Assembly: GCA_900074885.1 (NCBI GenBank)
Contig: FJUW01000023.1
Span: forward strand, 186,001-250,000
Direction of reading: 5' to 3'
DNA: 64,000 nucleotides
Source: Rhynchosporium graminicola
Taxonomy: Eukaryota; Ascomycota; Leotiomycetes; Helotiales; Ploettnerulaceae
In this document: in pieces, positions 45,158 through 57,435 of the stretch
How positions within the stretch are numbered: position 1 is the first letter of the stretch
Layout of the letters: the number at the start of each line of letters is the position of its first letter
The notes under the pieces: generated by a model
Seen by the model: only the letters and a program-made list of their open reading frames with translations
Database searches by the model: none
Told to the model about the DNA's origin: nothing
Translations under genes and position numbers: made by a program

Positions 45158-47825
45158 ATGTTTCGCAATCGGTAAGTCACTGCAAGCCAAAGCCACCGAC
45201 CTAGTGAAGCTGGCGCCTGAAGGGCCGGCCCTTCAGGCGCGCCCTAGTATTTTCCGAACGATCAGTGGCTAACTCTTCATAGAACCTCGTCTCAAAAGCC
45301 GGGCGATGCTTTCATCGCAAACTTTAGACAGAGCTTCCCGGAGGTGTCAGTCGCGACCTCGATACCCGGTTCTGGGTCGGGAAGCAACTCCCACGGTGAA
45401 GCAACTGCAGGTCCAGATGACACTCAGTAAGCAAGACTCATTCCCTTCAAAACTAGAGGGATCCTTTTCTCGCGACCGGATCAAGTGATCTTTGTGTAGC
45501 GCACACTACTGCTGCTTGCAAACTTACTTGTCGTGCGCTGATCACAATAGGCATCTCAGTCTGGGACACGAAGACCTCAAGGATCTCGATCCGACACCTA
45601 GAGCACAGCATGAGCCATGGCGCTTTACTCCATCTCTTCTAGATCCGAATTCTTTCGCATTCTCGGCCTTCGCGAATCAACCGCCTGGCTACTACACTCC
45701 CACCCCAGGAGGAAATAATACCTTCTATCACAACCAAGCAGGCGACCTACATACTCCGGGAATGGGTATGGGAATGGGCCTGGGAACGCCACTTTCCCTG
45801 CCCACTTCCGCTGATGGCATGCATGCCAGTACGATGATGGATATGTCCGCCTTCAGTCACCAAATGCCACCACAATTTCACACATACAACCCATTTGGTG
45901 CACCCCAGCAACAACACCATCAGCAGCATCAGCACAATCACGAGCAGCATCATCAGACTTCATATGCGCCATCATCGTTTGTTCACCAGGATACTGGATA
46001 CGAAACTATGGAACATGACGGATCACCTTTGGATGACGACGAGGGCCGCATGGGTTCTATTGAAGCGAATTTTCATCATCGATCCCCCATGATGAGTTTT
46101 CAGCCAGCTCACTACAACGTGCCTGCGGTCATGCCTGCTTCTGCGGAGAATTTTCGCTTCCATGTGACCTTGAATGCCCCAACGGCAATGATCAAGAGCA
46201 GCGACGAGATTCCAATCACATACTTGAACAAAGGTCAAGCTTACTCAATATCTATCGTGGATTCGGCTCCGCATCTTCCCCTTCCCCAGGGTGCTAAGTA
46301 TCGAACGTTCGTCCGCATTTCCTTCGAGGACGAGCAGCAACGACAAAGGCCTGGAACATGTTGGCAATTGTGGAAGGAAGGTCGAGGAACCAACGAAGCA
46401 CATCAACGTGGTGGCAAGCTTCAAGCCGTTGAGTACGTTGAAGCGAATCAACCTGCCGAGAATGATGATAAGAGGACCCGAGTGGAGATTGATACCGCTT
46501 CCTTCGATGGATTTTCGGTCATTTGGACGCCAGGCGCGAACGGAACGACAGAATGCAATATTGCTGTTCGTTTCAACTTCCTTTCCACCGATTTCAGCCA
46601 CTCCAAAGGAGTCAAGGGCATCCCAGTACGTCTCTGTGCAAAGACAGAAACCATCTCGACTGGATCTCCTGGCTCGGGTTCTGAATACTCTGAGGTTGCT
46701 TTCTGCAAGGTCAAGCTCTTCCGCGATCACGGTGCGGAACGGAAACTCTCGAATGACGTCGCACACGTAAAGAAGACAATCGATAAACTCAAGCAGCAAA
46801 TCTCGCAAGCGGAGACTGGTATGAAAGATTTCGGTAAGCGGAAACGTACTGGACCCTCAAACATCAAGTCACAGCAGCCAAGTCAACGTCCCGGAAAGGT
46901 TCAGAAGCACAAGAGGACATGGTCCATGTCTTCTACCTCATCTGCCGGCGGCCGCATGCCGGTCGAGGAGGATCTGCACTACAAGCTGCAGATCATGCAG
47001 GACATGTTCACCAGCACAAGGCCAGTTAGCATACTTTACCTTCGAGGAGCCGAGCAAGACGATCCGGATCTCCATCCAGTCGCACTGGCTGGTGAGCCCT
47101 TAGATCTGACAAAGGTAGACTCGAGAAGTAGCGCAGTATGGCAGCAGAGAAGGAGTGACCGTAGCTCAACTACTGGCACATCATCCCTCGTTTCTCCTTC
47201 TCCGAGTTCACTGTCACTGCAGTCTCAAGCCATCACAGCAACGACAGTGCCAGCTGCACCCGGTCTGTGGAGTGATTTCAATTCACTCGCTCCGACAGAA
47301 GTAAAGGCCTCTAAGGCTCAGCTCGCCAATGCTACGGACGAACTCACCAAGGTGGCCAGGACGGACGCAGCCGGAAATCCTAGTGGCTGGGTCGAGACAA
47401 TGGGCGTAGACGCTGGCTACCAGCCACCCGTGGATCGACCTATTAAGCCAGTTGCATGCTTCTACGCACTTCTTCGCGATCCCCTCCAGCCGGAGAAGCC
47501 CGAACATTACCGCGCTATATACCTCATGCAACGCACACTCAAGGACTTCACCAACATGATAGCTACCAAATGGAATGTAGAAGCTACCAAGATCGTGCGA
47601 ACTCTTCATATTCTTGACCGTGGCCTTGAGGTCGAGGTGGACGACGATGTTATTCGCGAGATGGCAGAAGGGCAGGTCCTCACAATGGAGATAGCAGAGG
47701 TTCCTATTGCCGCTTCAGTCAAACGCGAATGGGAGATTACAGACGTTACGGCGGACAGCGACAATACCAGCGGAACCCAACACGTTACGCACACCGAAGG
47801 ATACGAACTTCGGCTAATGTTTTAA
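45158..47825 (+). CDS. grainyhead/CP2-type transcription factor
   Basis: Three exons, 45158-45171 (14 bases), 45283-45426, 45551-47825, phases agree, 810 residues. The first exon plus second gives MFRNR-TSSQKPGDAFIANF. Residues about 60-250 are low-complexity with a His/Gln-rich run (about 171-187). The CP2/grainyhead DNA-binding domain spans about 250-450: FRFHVTLNAPTAMI, ITYLNKGQAYSISI, YRTFVRISFEDEQQR, CWQLWKEGRG and FNFLSTDFSHSKGVKGIPVRL, where the last segment is the most diagnostic. A basic NLS-like segment follows (KRKRTGPSNIK). A ubiquitin-like dimerisation domain is visible at about 680-770 (ACFYALLRDPL, RTLHILDRGLEVEVDDDVI). In Neurospora the grainyhead homologue csp-2 controls conidial separation and cell-wall remodelling; a similar role here is inference. 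Alternative start at 45121 gives the wrong phase. Confidence 0.9.
45213..45240. repeat. perfect 28-bp GC-rich palindrome inside intron 1 of the grainyhead gene
   Basis: Each 14-base half (GCGCCTGAAGGGCC) is the exact reverse complement of the other, with no spacer. It lies in the 111-bp intron 45172-45282, 41 bases after the donor and 42 before the acceptor, so it is almost centred. The flanks CCTAG and CCCTAG extend partial symmetry. It could form a very stable hairpin in the pre-mRNA or cruciform in DNA, or bind a dimeric factor. Confidence 0.85.
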
Positions 47826-48917
47826 TACTTCTACTCTCATTACTATTTCTTGCGAAACAGGAATTCGTCTTATTTTTGCTTCGATAATATTATACCCAAC
47901 GATCCCGAAGAATCGGGTCATGTACTTGTTTCGATACCACCACGTATTAGCTCTCGGGGGTGAAATTGGGCTGGTCTGGTCGATAGGCGTCGCGTTGCTT
48001 TCTAAGATACCAGTTCCCTCTTCGGAACACATAGTGCTCAAGATTCGGTTCCCCCGTATCATTTAGAGGTCTTTTATGGAAGACGACATCAGACAGACTT
48101 TCCAAACGTGGGGTCAGATTTTGATTTGAGGTTTCTGGCTATTTCCCGCGGGGCTCCACCCCGTCCGATTTTTCTGAAAATATCTCGCAGGCTCTGCTTG
48201 CATTACATTCATTCACTTCTAGCTCATACAAGCGAGCGACGTACACAGAATTTTCACGAGGACCATTATACGGCGTTACGACTTACATGAATACCTTTTC
48301 CTTCGAGGCTTCCTAGGACAAATGGCTACGATGGCATAGGGATCAGGCGTAATTTGGCTCAGGTTTCAGGAGGGAACCAGCGTGAAAGGAAGAGGGAGAG
48401 ACGTTTCAGAGAGAGGGGATACATTTAGGCATGTTCAGCAACGCTACAACAATGCTACGTTGCTATACATATATCAAGCAAATATTCAAATACCCATGTT
48501 TCACACTCCAAGCTTAATAACATGCACTTGAGCAAATTCAACGGCTGTATTTGACAAGTCCCCACGTAGAATGTGACTGTCAAGCATTCTGACATGTCAT
48601 GTGAAATATATGAAGGTTTTGACGGTGAAGAAATTGAAACGGTAAAGGTGAACAGCCGCTATACACTATACCTAGCTGGTTTCTAGGTAAGTCCCAAACG
48701 TACTAAAAGGTAGTAAAGGAATCCCCTTCCATTTCGGTGAAATCATTTGTGCACATGTATTTTTACTTACTGACTTGTATATGAAGAGAAAGAAAGGAAG
48801 GAAGAAAGAGAGAAAGAAAGAGAGAAAGAAAGAAAGAAAGAAAGAAAGCCCGTTGTGGGTAGACAGCACGCTTACTCTTCTTGCTGCGAGCCTGCGATGA
48901 GCGAGGATGTTGGATGG

Positions 48918-48952
<35 letters not shown>

Positions 48953-50612
48953 TGAGATGCGAGAAGGGATTTGCGATTTGACATATAGGTAGCTAGGTAG
49001 GTTCTGCAACTGTGAGTGTTGGTGTTCCTCTTGTTGGTGGCGATGGTGATGCTGAGAGAGAGGTGCCGGGTGGGAAGGCTGGTTGGGTTTGTGCAGGTAG
49101 CTAGTTCGTTGGGTCGTATTCACTTGACGGAGGGCGGGGTTCATGATGTGGGTTCCCTCTCGTCCTCGCGACACGTGGATAGTTAGTTGGTTTCAGGGAG
49201 TTCTTTTCACTTTCTTCATGAGAACGGGTTTGGGAAAAAGATTATGAGAGAGGAGTCGCGCGGGGAAAACGTGACGAGTTGGAAAGTATCGTTGTGCCTT
49301 TTTTTTTTTCTTTTCTTTTCTTTTTTTCTTTTGTGGTTCTAGGAGGTATACATTGGGTTCGTCCTTGGGGTTGTTTCTACTTGGGAGGATTTAATGTAGA
49401 AGAAAATGAAAAAACTTGTAGCGAGTAGTGTCAGAGATCTACTTGCTCGAGTACGTGAATTAGATGTAGAAATCATCAAGCGAATAAGGTGATGATGCCA
49501 CGGGATTAGCAATGTCGTGCGGTGCGGTATGTAAGGCACGCTGCATTGCGCTGCACTGTACTGCGCCGTGTATGTAGGGTAGGGATGTCCGGTATTGTAC
49601 TGTTAGGACTTTATCGTCTATGTGATAGATGGCCAGCTGGCCTTTCCCATTCGACACCGATAGAGTAGCTTCCCGACCGCTATCCAAGAGCCTGGTCGAG
49701 GTAGGAGGTAGGTAGGTTTTGGTTGGCCACGTCCTCCTCTCATCATCTCATGTAAGGACTTTTCCCATGCTTAAAAAACGCGACGTGACGCGACGCCTCA
49801 TGTGAGGTCATGCAGATATAGATATCGCAGCGTGAGGCTTGACAGATACATATCTTACCTACACAGATAGGTAGTCACTGGAGGAAGACCACTACTTAAG
49901 TAGTGGCGGGGGGGTCCACGGGAGTAGGTTGCAGTAGTTGTGGCTCGACTAACACACTACCTCGAGATGCTATAGTCCTTATACTACTATCACCGCCACA
50001 CTTAACGAAAGCTACCTGTCTACCTCGGTAGGTAACTACTGTACCGCTCGATGAGAAAAGGCAACACCGTCCGTGGCTGGGAAACAAAACCATCTAACTT
50101 TCGAACAGATAGCGTTACCTACCTACCTTACCGCCCATCCGTCTCCTTTCCACGTGCTATAAGTATCTGTGGCTGGCGGTGGGAGGGTGGACACTGGACA
50201 GCGACGATCACTCGGTCTAGATGGCATTTCTAGCTAGCACTTCCGTACCAAGCCTCCCTCGTAGGTAGGTAGGTACGTACCTATGTACTTGATCGCACGC
50301 AAGCAAACAAGCAAGTTCCAACCGAGATGAAAACTAGTCTAAATACTACAGATCATTCAATTGGTCAGGTCAGTCAGTCAGTCACTTGCCAAGATCGACA
50401 TTACTTACTCACGAGACTTCTTTCTTACAACTCATAAGCGAGCGAAACGATCATGCCTTACGCCACACCGGTGCGTGCTCACGAGCCACAAGAGGCTGTG
50501 ATGTGATTTATCTACCTCTTGCCTGCATTGCTTGCATGTATATGTAGGGTATGCATGCGGGGAAATCAATCATCGAGCTCAGATCACTTTCTCTCTTTCT
50601 CACAGAGGGGGA

Positions 50613-50649
<37 letters not shown>

Positions 50650-52530
50650 TTAATAGTAAGGTTCGGGAGATTGATTCGTGACTTCTGCGATCGTCACTGC
50701 TGCTGGTAACGACAAACCATTGAAAGAAAGGGGTCTGGCGAGACTGGCGAGACTGGCTCGCTTAGTAGGGTAGCACTTAACTCGTTGGATGATGGGATCG
50801 ACGATGATCTTCAAGGGGTCTTCGGTCTTTGCCGAATATAAGATAGGGATTGCGTATCGCGCATTTCTGGAGGTGGTGTTGCGAGGAGGAGTAAGCCCGT
50901 TGTTGACTAAACCTGTTTTATTTTTCTTCTCCGGTTTCGTCGCGAGATTTTTGGGGGGTTTATTTCCCCCGTGGTTTTTTGAGACGATGAGGTTTTCGAT
51001 GGCTGGTGAGGGGAGGTCGGGATAGCGCGCGTAGTTGTGATTACTTCTTTACACTATGGAATTTTGACCTTATGTATGTTTGATTCGTCGACAAACGATT
51101 GCTCGGTGTTTGCTATTTGCTCCAGCAAGACATGTCCATTTGTTTTCATGCTTTCTTCGCGTCAGCTATTTCATTTTCTTCCGCGATTGTTCTGTTCCTC
51201 CTTCTCTCAGATCTAGCTTTGTCTCGGTTGGGCCGGTCATCAGGAGAAATACCGCAGCTAGGATTTAACTTTCGCAATCCCGAGGGCGGTGCGTACCTAA
51301 CTGAGAATTCGTACATGATAGCGGTGTGCTGAGCATCGGGATGGAAACTCTATCTGTCATCGGATTCCAGGTTTTTGAGTTTCACCTATCTGAAAGGTGG
51401 TGGAGGGTTGAGGATAGTTTCTGTTGTCTATTTGTTTGCTGCCCGACGTCGTTGAAGGTATAGGTTTAACATGGGAGTACACCTGCACAGTATTATGTGT
51501 TTGATAAATTATGAATAATGAGGTTGATTAGTGCGCTTCTGAGAGGGATCCGAATGTATAGGTTTCTTTAATCCATCTTGTTGCAATACCAAGAAGGGCA
51601 ATAACCCAGATTGGTGGGCAGAGCTATATACAAGCGTCAAATATCGATCATGCTAGCTGCAGAATTCAAGGCTCAGTACCTCGTCCCCCGAGATGGATTT
51701 GTAAGTCTCTCTGCGCAGAAGAAATAGAAGAGAGAGAGAGAAAGACACTTGGCGCGAGAGGCCTACAATAGTGGATTTTCTAGAAGCTCGGATATATCTA
51801 TATATGTTGAGAAACAGTACGTCACTTCTGAGCTCTCCAAAACGATATGAACGTGAGTTTGGCTAAATAGAGGATCTGGACATGATATCTTTAGACTGGT
51901 TAGAAGTCATTTGAGAAGTAATGTAGCTGTCACTCGCTCATATCAGGGACGGGCTATAAGGAATTCAGATCCGAGTAAAATAGTCGTTGTCCGAAACCCG
52001 AGAAGGTCGAGAGTTGTAGGTATTGTTGAGACTTCAGAATGTGGTTCAAAAGGCCCCGTCGAAACCCTTCCTTTGTATCATTATGCGCTGGTGGAGTTGA
52101 TGGGCGTTGCGACCACTTCATGCTAGAAAAGGCTAAGAGAGCTGGTGGTTATATTGGCCCTTCTGCTCTACAGATTAGCAGTCCACTGAATTGAGAATAT
52201 TGCCCTTCCGATATTGTTACCATTTCAATATTGGTGTCAACTTCATTATTCGGTTACAGTAGCGCGCTGTGATCGTTTGTTGACAGAACACGCCGTGCTA
52301 TGAGCCTAACGGGTTTCTACTTATTACATGTAATCAACCCCTCCTTTTTCCCACCTTATCTCACCTCAACCCAACTCAACCCAGTCCACACCAACGCCAT
52401 CCATTATCCACAGGCAATCTACCTATTAGATCCTTGCGATTGATATCTTCCTCTTAGCTCGTTGCTTGATGTCGTTGGCCAAAAGCTCAATCAGTCAATA
52501 AATCGAAAGTACATCAACTTCTTACGAACC
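47826..52530. other. about 4.7 kb of non-coding DNA downstream of the grainyhead gene
   Basis: No gene is supportable. Simple repeats: GAAA-type (48785-48848), GGAT tetramers (about 48913-48951), T-rich run (about 49301-49330), GA dinucleotides (about 50612-50647). Many CCTA/TAGG tetramers recur around 49.7-50.3 kb. The last few hundred bases are the promoter of the NmrA-like gene. Confidence 0.5.
48785..50647. repeat. microsatellites downstream of the grainyhead gene
   Basis: A purine-only GAAA/GAGA tract of about 64 bases at 48785-48848, GGAT tetramers at about 48913-48951 and a GA-rich tract of about 36 bases at 50612-50647. Together with the upstream cluster they bracket the transcription factor gene. 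Confidence 0.8.
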
Positions 52531-53492
52531 ATGTCACAATCTATCAAGAATGTCATGGTGATGGGAGTGCGTGCCCTAAATTATTCAAACCCTACCTTCC
52601 GTTGAGAATGCCGATACTAATCATCGTCTAGGCTGGAGGTCTCTTCGGCACAGAGCTCTTCGCCGTCCTCCACAAATCCAACGACTTCAACTTGAGTGTC
52701 TTGTCACGTGAAAGCTCAAAGTCTACCTTTCCTTCGAACGTCAAGGTCTACAAAGTAGACGATGACTGCCCAATCCTCCAGCTTATCGAGGCATTCAAGG
52801 GCCAAGATGCTCTCGTATCAGCCCTTCCTGGACGTCCTTATAAGGTGCACCTTCGGATGATTGATGCTGCCATTCAAGCTGGAGTGAAACGTTTCATCCC
52901 TTCCGAGTTTGGCAACAATACCTGCGCTGCAGCCGCCGATCTTGTTCCCATGTACGCCGACAAAGCCAAGGTCATTGCGTACTTGAAGGAAAAGGAGAGC
53001 ACAGGTTTGACCTGGACAGCCATTCACGGGGGTCAGTTCTTTGACTGGGGTCTGGAAACCGGATGGTTGGATTTCCATGTCGAGGAAAAGGCTGTTACCG
53101 TCTACGATTCTGGCGACAAGCTGTGGTCAACTACCAATATAGGCACTGTCGCTACTGCTGTGGCTAAAGTGCTTCTCAAGCCGGAAGAGACGAAGAATAA
53201 GCCCATGTTCATATCATCCTTCACCGTGTCTCAGAACCAAGTCCTCGCCGAGCTAGAGAGGGCGACTGGTAAAAAATGGGAAGTCCGCCGAACGACAGAA
53301 GAGGCTGCGCTTGAGAAAGCTAAAAAGCTCCACGAGGATCACTCTGATCAATTGAGGCTACTTGTCTTGATGCTTCTATATGCCGATAGCACAGATAGAG
53401 GAGCGAACTTCGAGAAGGATGGGCTGCTATCTAATGAGCTGCTTGGACTGCCCGTGGAGAGTTTGAGCGACGTGATCGCGAGAATTGTCTAG
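52531..53492 (+). CDS. NmrA-like / isoflavone-reductase-like NAD(P)-binding protein
   Basis: Two exons, 52531-52566 and 52632-53492, 298 residues. The 36-base first exon carries the beta strand KNVMVMG, and the spliced sequence gives MVMGAGGLFGTEL, the NAD(P)-binding glycine loop. Further family motifs: QDALVSALPG, AAIQAGVKRFIPSEFGNN (RFxPSEFG is typical of isoflavone reductase-like enzymes), ADKAKVIAYLKE with the lysine at the catalytic position of that group, and the variable C-terminal substrate half. These proteins are either small-molecule reductases or redox-sensing regulators; the substrate cannot be read from sequence. It stands alone, with no pathway genes beside it. Confidence 0.85.
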
Positions 53493-54476
53493 CAGAAAGC
53501 CACTTGATCATGTATTAAATGATGAAGCAGTACCAAAAATGGGTTCTCACTTTGGGCTTCCTATAGTTTTCTGGTCGTAGCAAGTTACAAAGTGATTGCT
53601 TAATCATATGATTTTAGGAGCGCTTATGAACATGAGAGGACTCAAACTACGGACTACGCCTACAGGGAGGCGGAGAAATGGTCATTTTACTATCGCTAGT
53701 TGGCCAAAGCCATCAAAGGCTTACATGATATTATAAATTTACCTCGGGCAATGTCCCTTGATGCTTTCGTGACCTTTGATTGATTTGCGACCTGGGATTG
53801 GACCTAGCCAGTCCTCAACTTGCCCACGATGAATTTGCCTCTAGAGTTGTTGATGCCATGCTTCTTATCAATGCCGTCGATAAGTCTCATACGCTGTAAT
53901 CTGCTGGTCCTATTTCGAAGCAATCCCTCTTTATCACAACAGTCCGTCTTCGGATATAATTTCGAAGGTTACATGAAGACGGTGGTCGTAGATTAATTGT
54001 CCGATTTCCAGGGTAAAGCTGGCATCTCCACTATGTGTATTCATCAGGGCAGTTTCGTTATCTTCCAAGAACAACAAACTTGCGAGCAAGTCCGACGGCT
54101 ACGAGACAGTTCGCAGAGCTTCAAAAGGAGTGCCCCATACGAGTGCAAAAGTGAACATGAAAAATCACTCACTCGTGATACAAGGTGGAGAAATGTGGGT
54201 GGAGATGGAATACTATTTACATACAGATACCTATCGTCCACGATCAAAATCTTGTGGGTGTAAGTTTGATATGGCAATGTTCAGGGTCTGCGCTGCTTGT
54301 TCCGGGCTGAATTCCTTATTCTGCTTTCCCCATCAAGAACAATATCCTTTGAAATACTTTCTTCGCTGCTCTGTATCTGTAAGGCCCATCGTCTAAATTG
54401 GCATAGGATATCAGCAACAATACATTGCCTCAGAAGATATCTCAGACTCACCCGACGTCTATCACCAAAACCCTCA
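53493..54476. other. intergenic between convergent genes
   Basis: No gene found in about 1 kb between the NmrA-like gene and the small membrane protein gene. Confidence 0.5.
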
Positions 54477-54855
54477 TCAGTAAGGCGTAACGGGTGGCAC
54501 GTAGCCGGCGGGCGCCCTTGGTGGAGCATTCACGCCTGCATTTCCGGATAGCGTTGTACCGAGCTCAACATCTGTGTCTCCCTCACTACCGACAGCTCTT
54601 TCTTCTGCGATTTCACGACGTCTCTTCGCCACTTCGTATTCCTCCCTGTCTGCCGCATCGCCCTCTGCCCATGCGCGAGGGAACCACCACCATGTGAACA
54701 CGAACGCGGTTACACATATAGAAGAAAGAACTGCAATTGGTATTACGACCTATTTTGTGTTAGTCCAGTAAGTATAGTAATGTTTCAGAGCTCTCCAAGT
54801 CGTTCATTTGGGGGGAGAAATGTGCTAGGGAGACCCTTACAGTATTATCCACCAT
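54477..54855 (-). CDS. small single-pass membrane protein, 95 residues, unknown function
   Basis: Two exons: 54855-54841, encoding only MVDNT, and 54749-54477. The 91-bp intron has a GTAAGG donor and an AAAATAG acceptor, and splicing yields a hydrophobic helix directly after the five-residue start (VVIPIAVLSSICVTAFVF, residues 6-23), followed by TWWWFPRAW, a charged helix (DREEYEVAKRRREIAEERA) and a Pro/Gly-rich tail ending VTPY. The layout (short outer tip, one helix, aromatic W-rich border, charged cytosolic tail) resembles small uncharacterised membrane proteins of filamentous fungi; I can give no function. The sequence is clean, with no stops or frame breaks. A start inside exon 2 would place the first Met after the membrane helix, which makes the tiny first exon the better model. 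Confidence 0.65.
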
Positions 54856-56045
54856 TGTTGGCTAGAGGTTTTTTCTAAGTGACAATGATGGACTGGTCAG
54901 ATGGGACTTCGGACTCCTTTGATTCAAACCCTGCGCAATGTTCCAATGTACGGGTATTGAGTTTCACAGCATAAGTGGGAGGTATTATGGCGGGGTTTCG
55001 GACAGAATCGTGACAGATTGCACATTCGAGAATGAGCTAGACAAGACTATGGCTCATAAATGAAGCTCCATGAGTTACCAAGAACGCTGCCTTCGATGTG
55101 GTGAAAGTCTGGGGTAGCATCGAGATATATGAGGAAGCATGGGATTGTCCGCCTAGTATACGGTCAGCGGTAGCAAGCACCCGTGTACATATAGGTACTT
55201 CATTGGACTGGATTGGTTCGTAGACTACGACCACCCACGACAAGCCTTGAAGTTCGGACCAATCCTAACCCAGACATCCGTAGACAGATGTCAACCCCGC
55301 AGTCTCTTGAACCAAATCGGCGGGATCGGTTAGCTTTTAAACACGATGACAGCTATTTACTCGCCAGGCGGAGCCACTTCGGCCGAAACGAACTTTTTCG
55401 AGAACCTAGCTAAATATAATAATAAAGTCATCAAACAATTATGTGACGTGGGGGCATGACTTTGCGAAATGACCTATTTCCAAAATTTGAAGTCGCGAAA
55501 GCCTTGCAGAACATTATAAACATAATCAATGGTAGTCAAAAGAATATTTGATGGTGTTTTACTAAGTGTCGATTCCTGCGGACGTATTTGCTTGGCCTCG
55601 TCACTTCCTTCGATTTATCGACTTTGTGCTTTGGGGATTATTGCTCGGAGATCAGGCTTTCATTGTACTAGGATTAAGTTCCGATTGGAGGCCTTGCTAT
55701 TTGTTGCTAGATGAGTCGGGGGCTAAGTTATTACCGATATCACGATTTGTTCCCTCAATTCTGAGCTTCAGGCAGAGATGGTATGTTAGCTGACTTAGCT
55801 TGTAAAAACGAAGAATAGGGAATAACGCAATGGTCCTGTTCCAGTCAGGCCAGCTCCATGTCATGCTCATGATCTCCGAGACGTCTATACATCTATGATT
55901 CTAACGATCTCTAATCTAGCAATACAGCGTCTTCAGACGCCTAAGTCTAACCAATGGCTTTGAGAGCCGAAGAAATGATCTGTGTCTAAACCCAGGAGTC
56001 CAACGCCAAATTAACTGGACAGCCCAAACACACTACGTTCGTCGC
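54856..56045. other. non-coding region
   Basis: About 1.2 kb; short open frames only, no motif. Confidence 0.5.
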
Positions 56046-57435
56046 TCACCATTGCATGATATATGTCTTCGATCCCATTATAAGTTGCTCAATACTCAAC
56101 CTGGCGCTCAGAATAATCAAATCCGTAACCACTCTTTCGCGAATAGCATCGGAATATCCGACATTGATATCGCTGTCCTTGTTTACGGAACCTGCTGGGC
56201 GATGATGCTGGAACAGCTGCGGCTCGACGGAATAGCATTTCATGTTCAAGTATCCATCTCGACATAAACATGCCATGCCGTTGTCGATAGCAAGGTTAGC
56301 GCCTGCTTTGACACCCAGTCCCATGATGATTTTCTGCGCACCGCGGTACGATACTGCGTAACCGAATGTACACACCGGTGCTTCGGCCTTGTGAACTATG
56401 CGAGTGTTCTCTGGCATTTACTTCAAGGCTTTCAACCAAGGCTGGTGAGCCTCGGGAGCGATAGTCTCGTCGTTCTCGATCACGTACTTTCGATCATCAT
56501 CTGTGAGAAGAATCCCCACAGTGACCGGGCCAGTGAATGTCCCATTCATCACCATACGGTGAGTGTTGAGCATCTGATGGACGGATCCCAGAGATCGAGC
56601 TAACACATTTGGCGAATTCTGTAAGTTGCGATAGGAGGCGGATATCCCAATCCGCATCATCTTCCATGATGAACATGGTTGCTATATCTTTCTCAAGCAT
56701 GCTAAAGAAACCAGCAGAGTATGAACAAACGGCTCGATAAGTCTTCTGATAGGAGTATTACGAACCTGCGAATTGCGGTCACTACGTGAGAGTTAGCGCT
56801 TAATTGAACGGAAATTTGAAAATAGACCTTTGATCCAAAGATTACGATCCTGAGGTATGTCTTCGGATCTTAGATCCAGACGAACGACAAGAACAGACAA
56901 GACTTTATACATACAATGACTGCGCCAGGTTCCAAGTACACCATCTTACAGTTTGAGACCCTGTAAGATACCATTAATTCAATCAGAAGATTTCCTCGTA
57001 GGCCATATTCACCGGCGGTCGAGCTTTTTGTAACACTTGATCGGCCTTCAAGGCATCCAAAAATTCCACCTGGAAGCCTCTCAAAGACGCCGACAGGACA
57101 AACTGATCACGTTTGTCTGAGCGCTCTGGTAGACCAATCACGAGGATCTTCTGAAACTAAATTTCGACATTAGCAGGTATTTTGATAATGGACTGGAAGA
57201 CGACTTACGCCGAATTTCCAGCTACTTGCGCGACCGACTTCTGATGTAGTGTCAATTTGTATACCTACCGAGGCAGATCTGAAGTTGCTCGTCTTGGTAG
57301 AAATTGGCGGACTCGAAAATGCCCATTTCGAAGGAGTCGAGACTGTGGCCCGTGTCCACGCAAAGATATGAGGAGAAGAGCACTTGCGACTACGCAGCCG
57401 ATGATCAGGTAGGGATGGGACCTGAGTGGCATCAT
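56046..57435 (-). pseudogene. GT25-family (LPS-biosynthesis-type) glycosyltransferase gene, broken
   Basis: Minus strand from ATG 57435: a type II signal anchor MMPLRSHPYLIIGCVVASAL, then, through introns with normal borders, WKFG, KILVIGLPERSDKRDQFVLS, GVLGTWRSH-LTAIR-S, MLEKDIATMFIMEDDADWD (the metal-binding acidic motif), SPYGDEWDIHWPGHCGDS, KYVIENDETIAPEAH, VCTFGYAVSYRGAQKI and LFQHHRPAG. This is the order of fungal GT25-like enzymes of the Golgi. Breaks: a TAA at 56946-56948 just before DGVLGTW, a frame change near 56500 between GHCGDS and KYVIENDE, and a TAA at 56418-56420 just before MPENTRIVH. Splice sites are still good while coding frames are not, suggesting recent loss. Substrate of fungal members is unknown. 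Confidence 0.75.

Noticed and set aside
48785..50647. Repeat tracts as a CRISPR array
   Set aside because: Simple tandem repeats without spacers, in a eukaryotic setting.
52531..57435. A secondary-metabolite cluster built on the NmrA-like gene and neighbouring transporter or glycosyltransferase genes
   Set aside because: No polyketide synthase, NRPS, terpene synthase or P450 in the window and the glycosyltransferase is broken.
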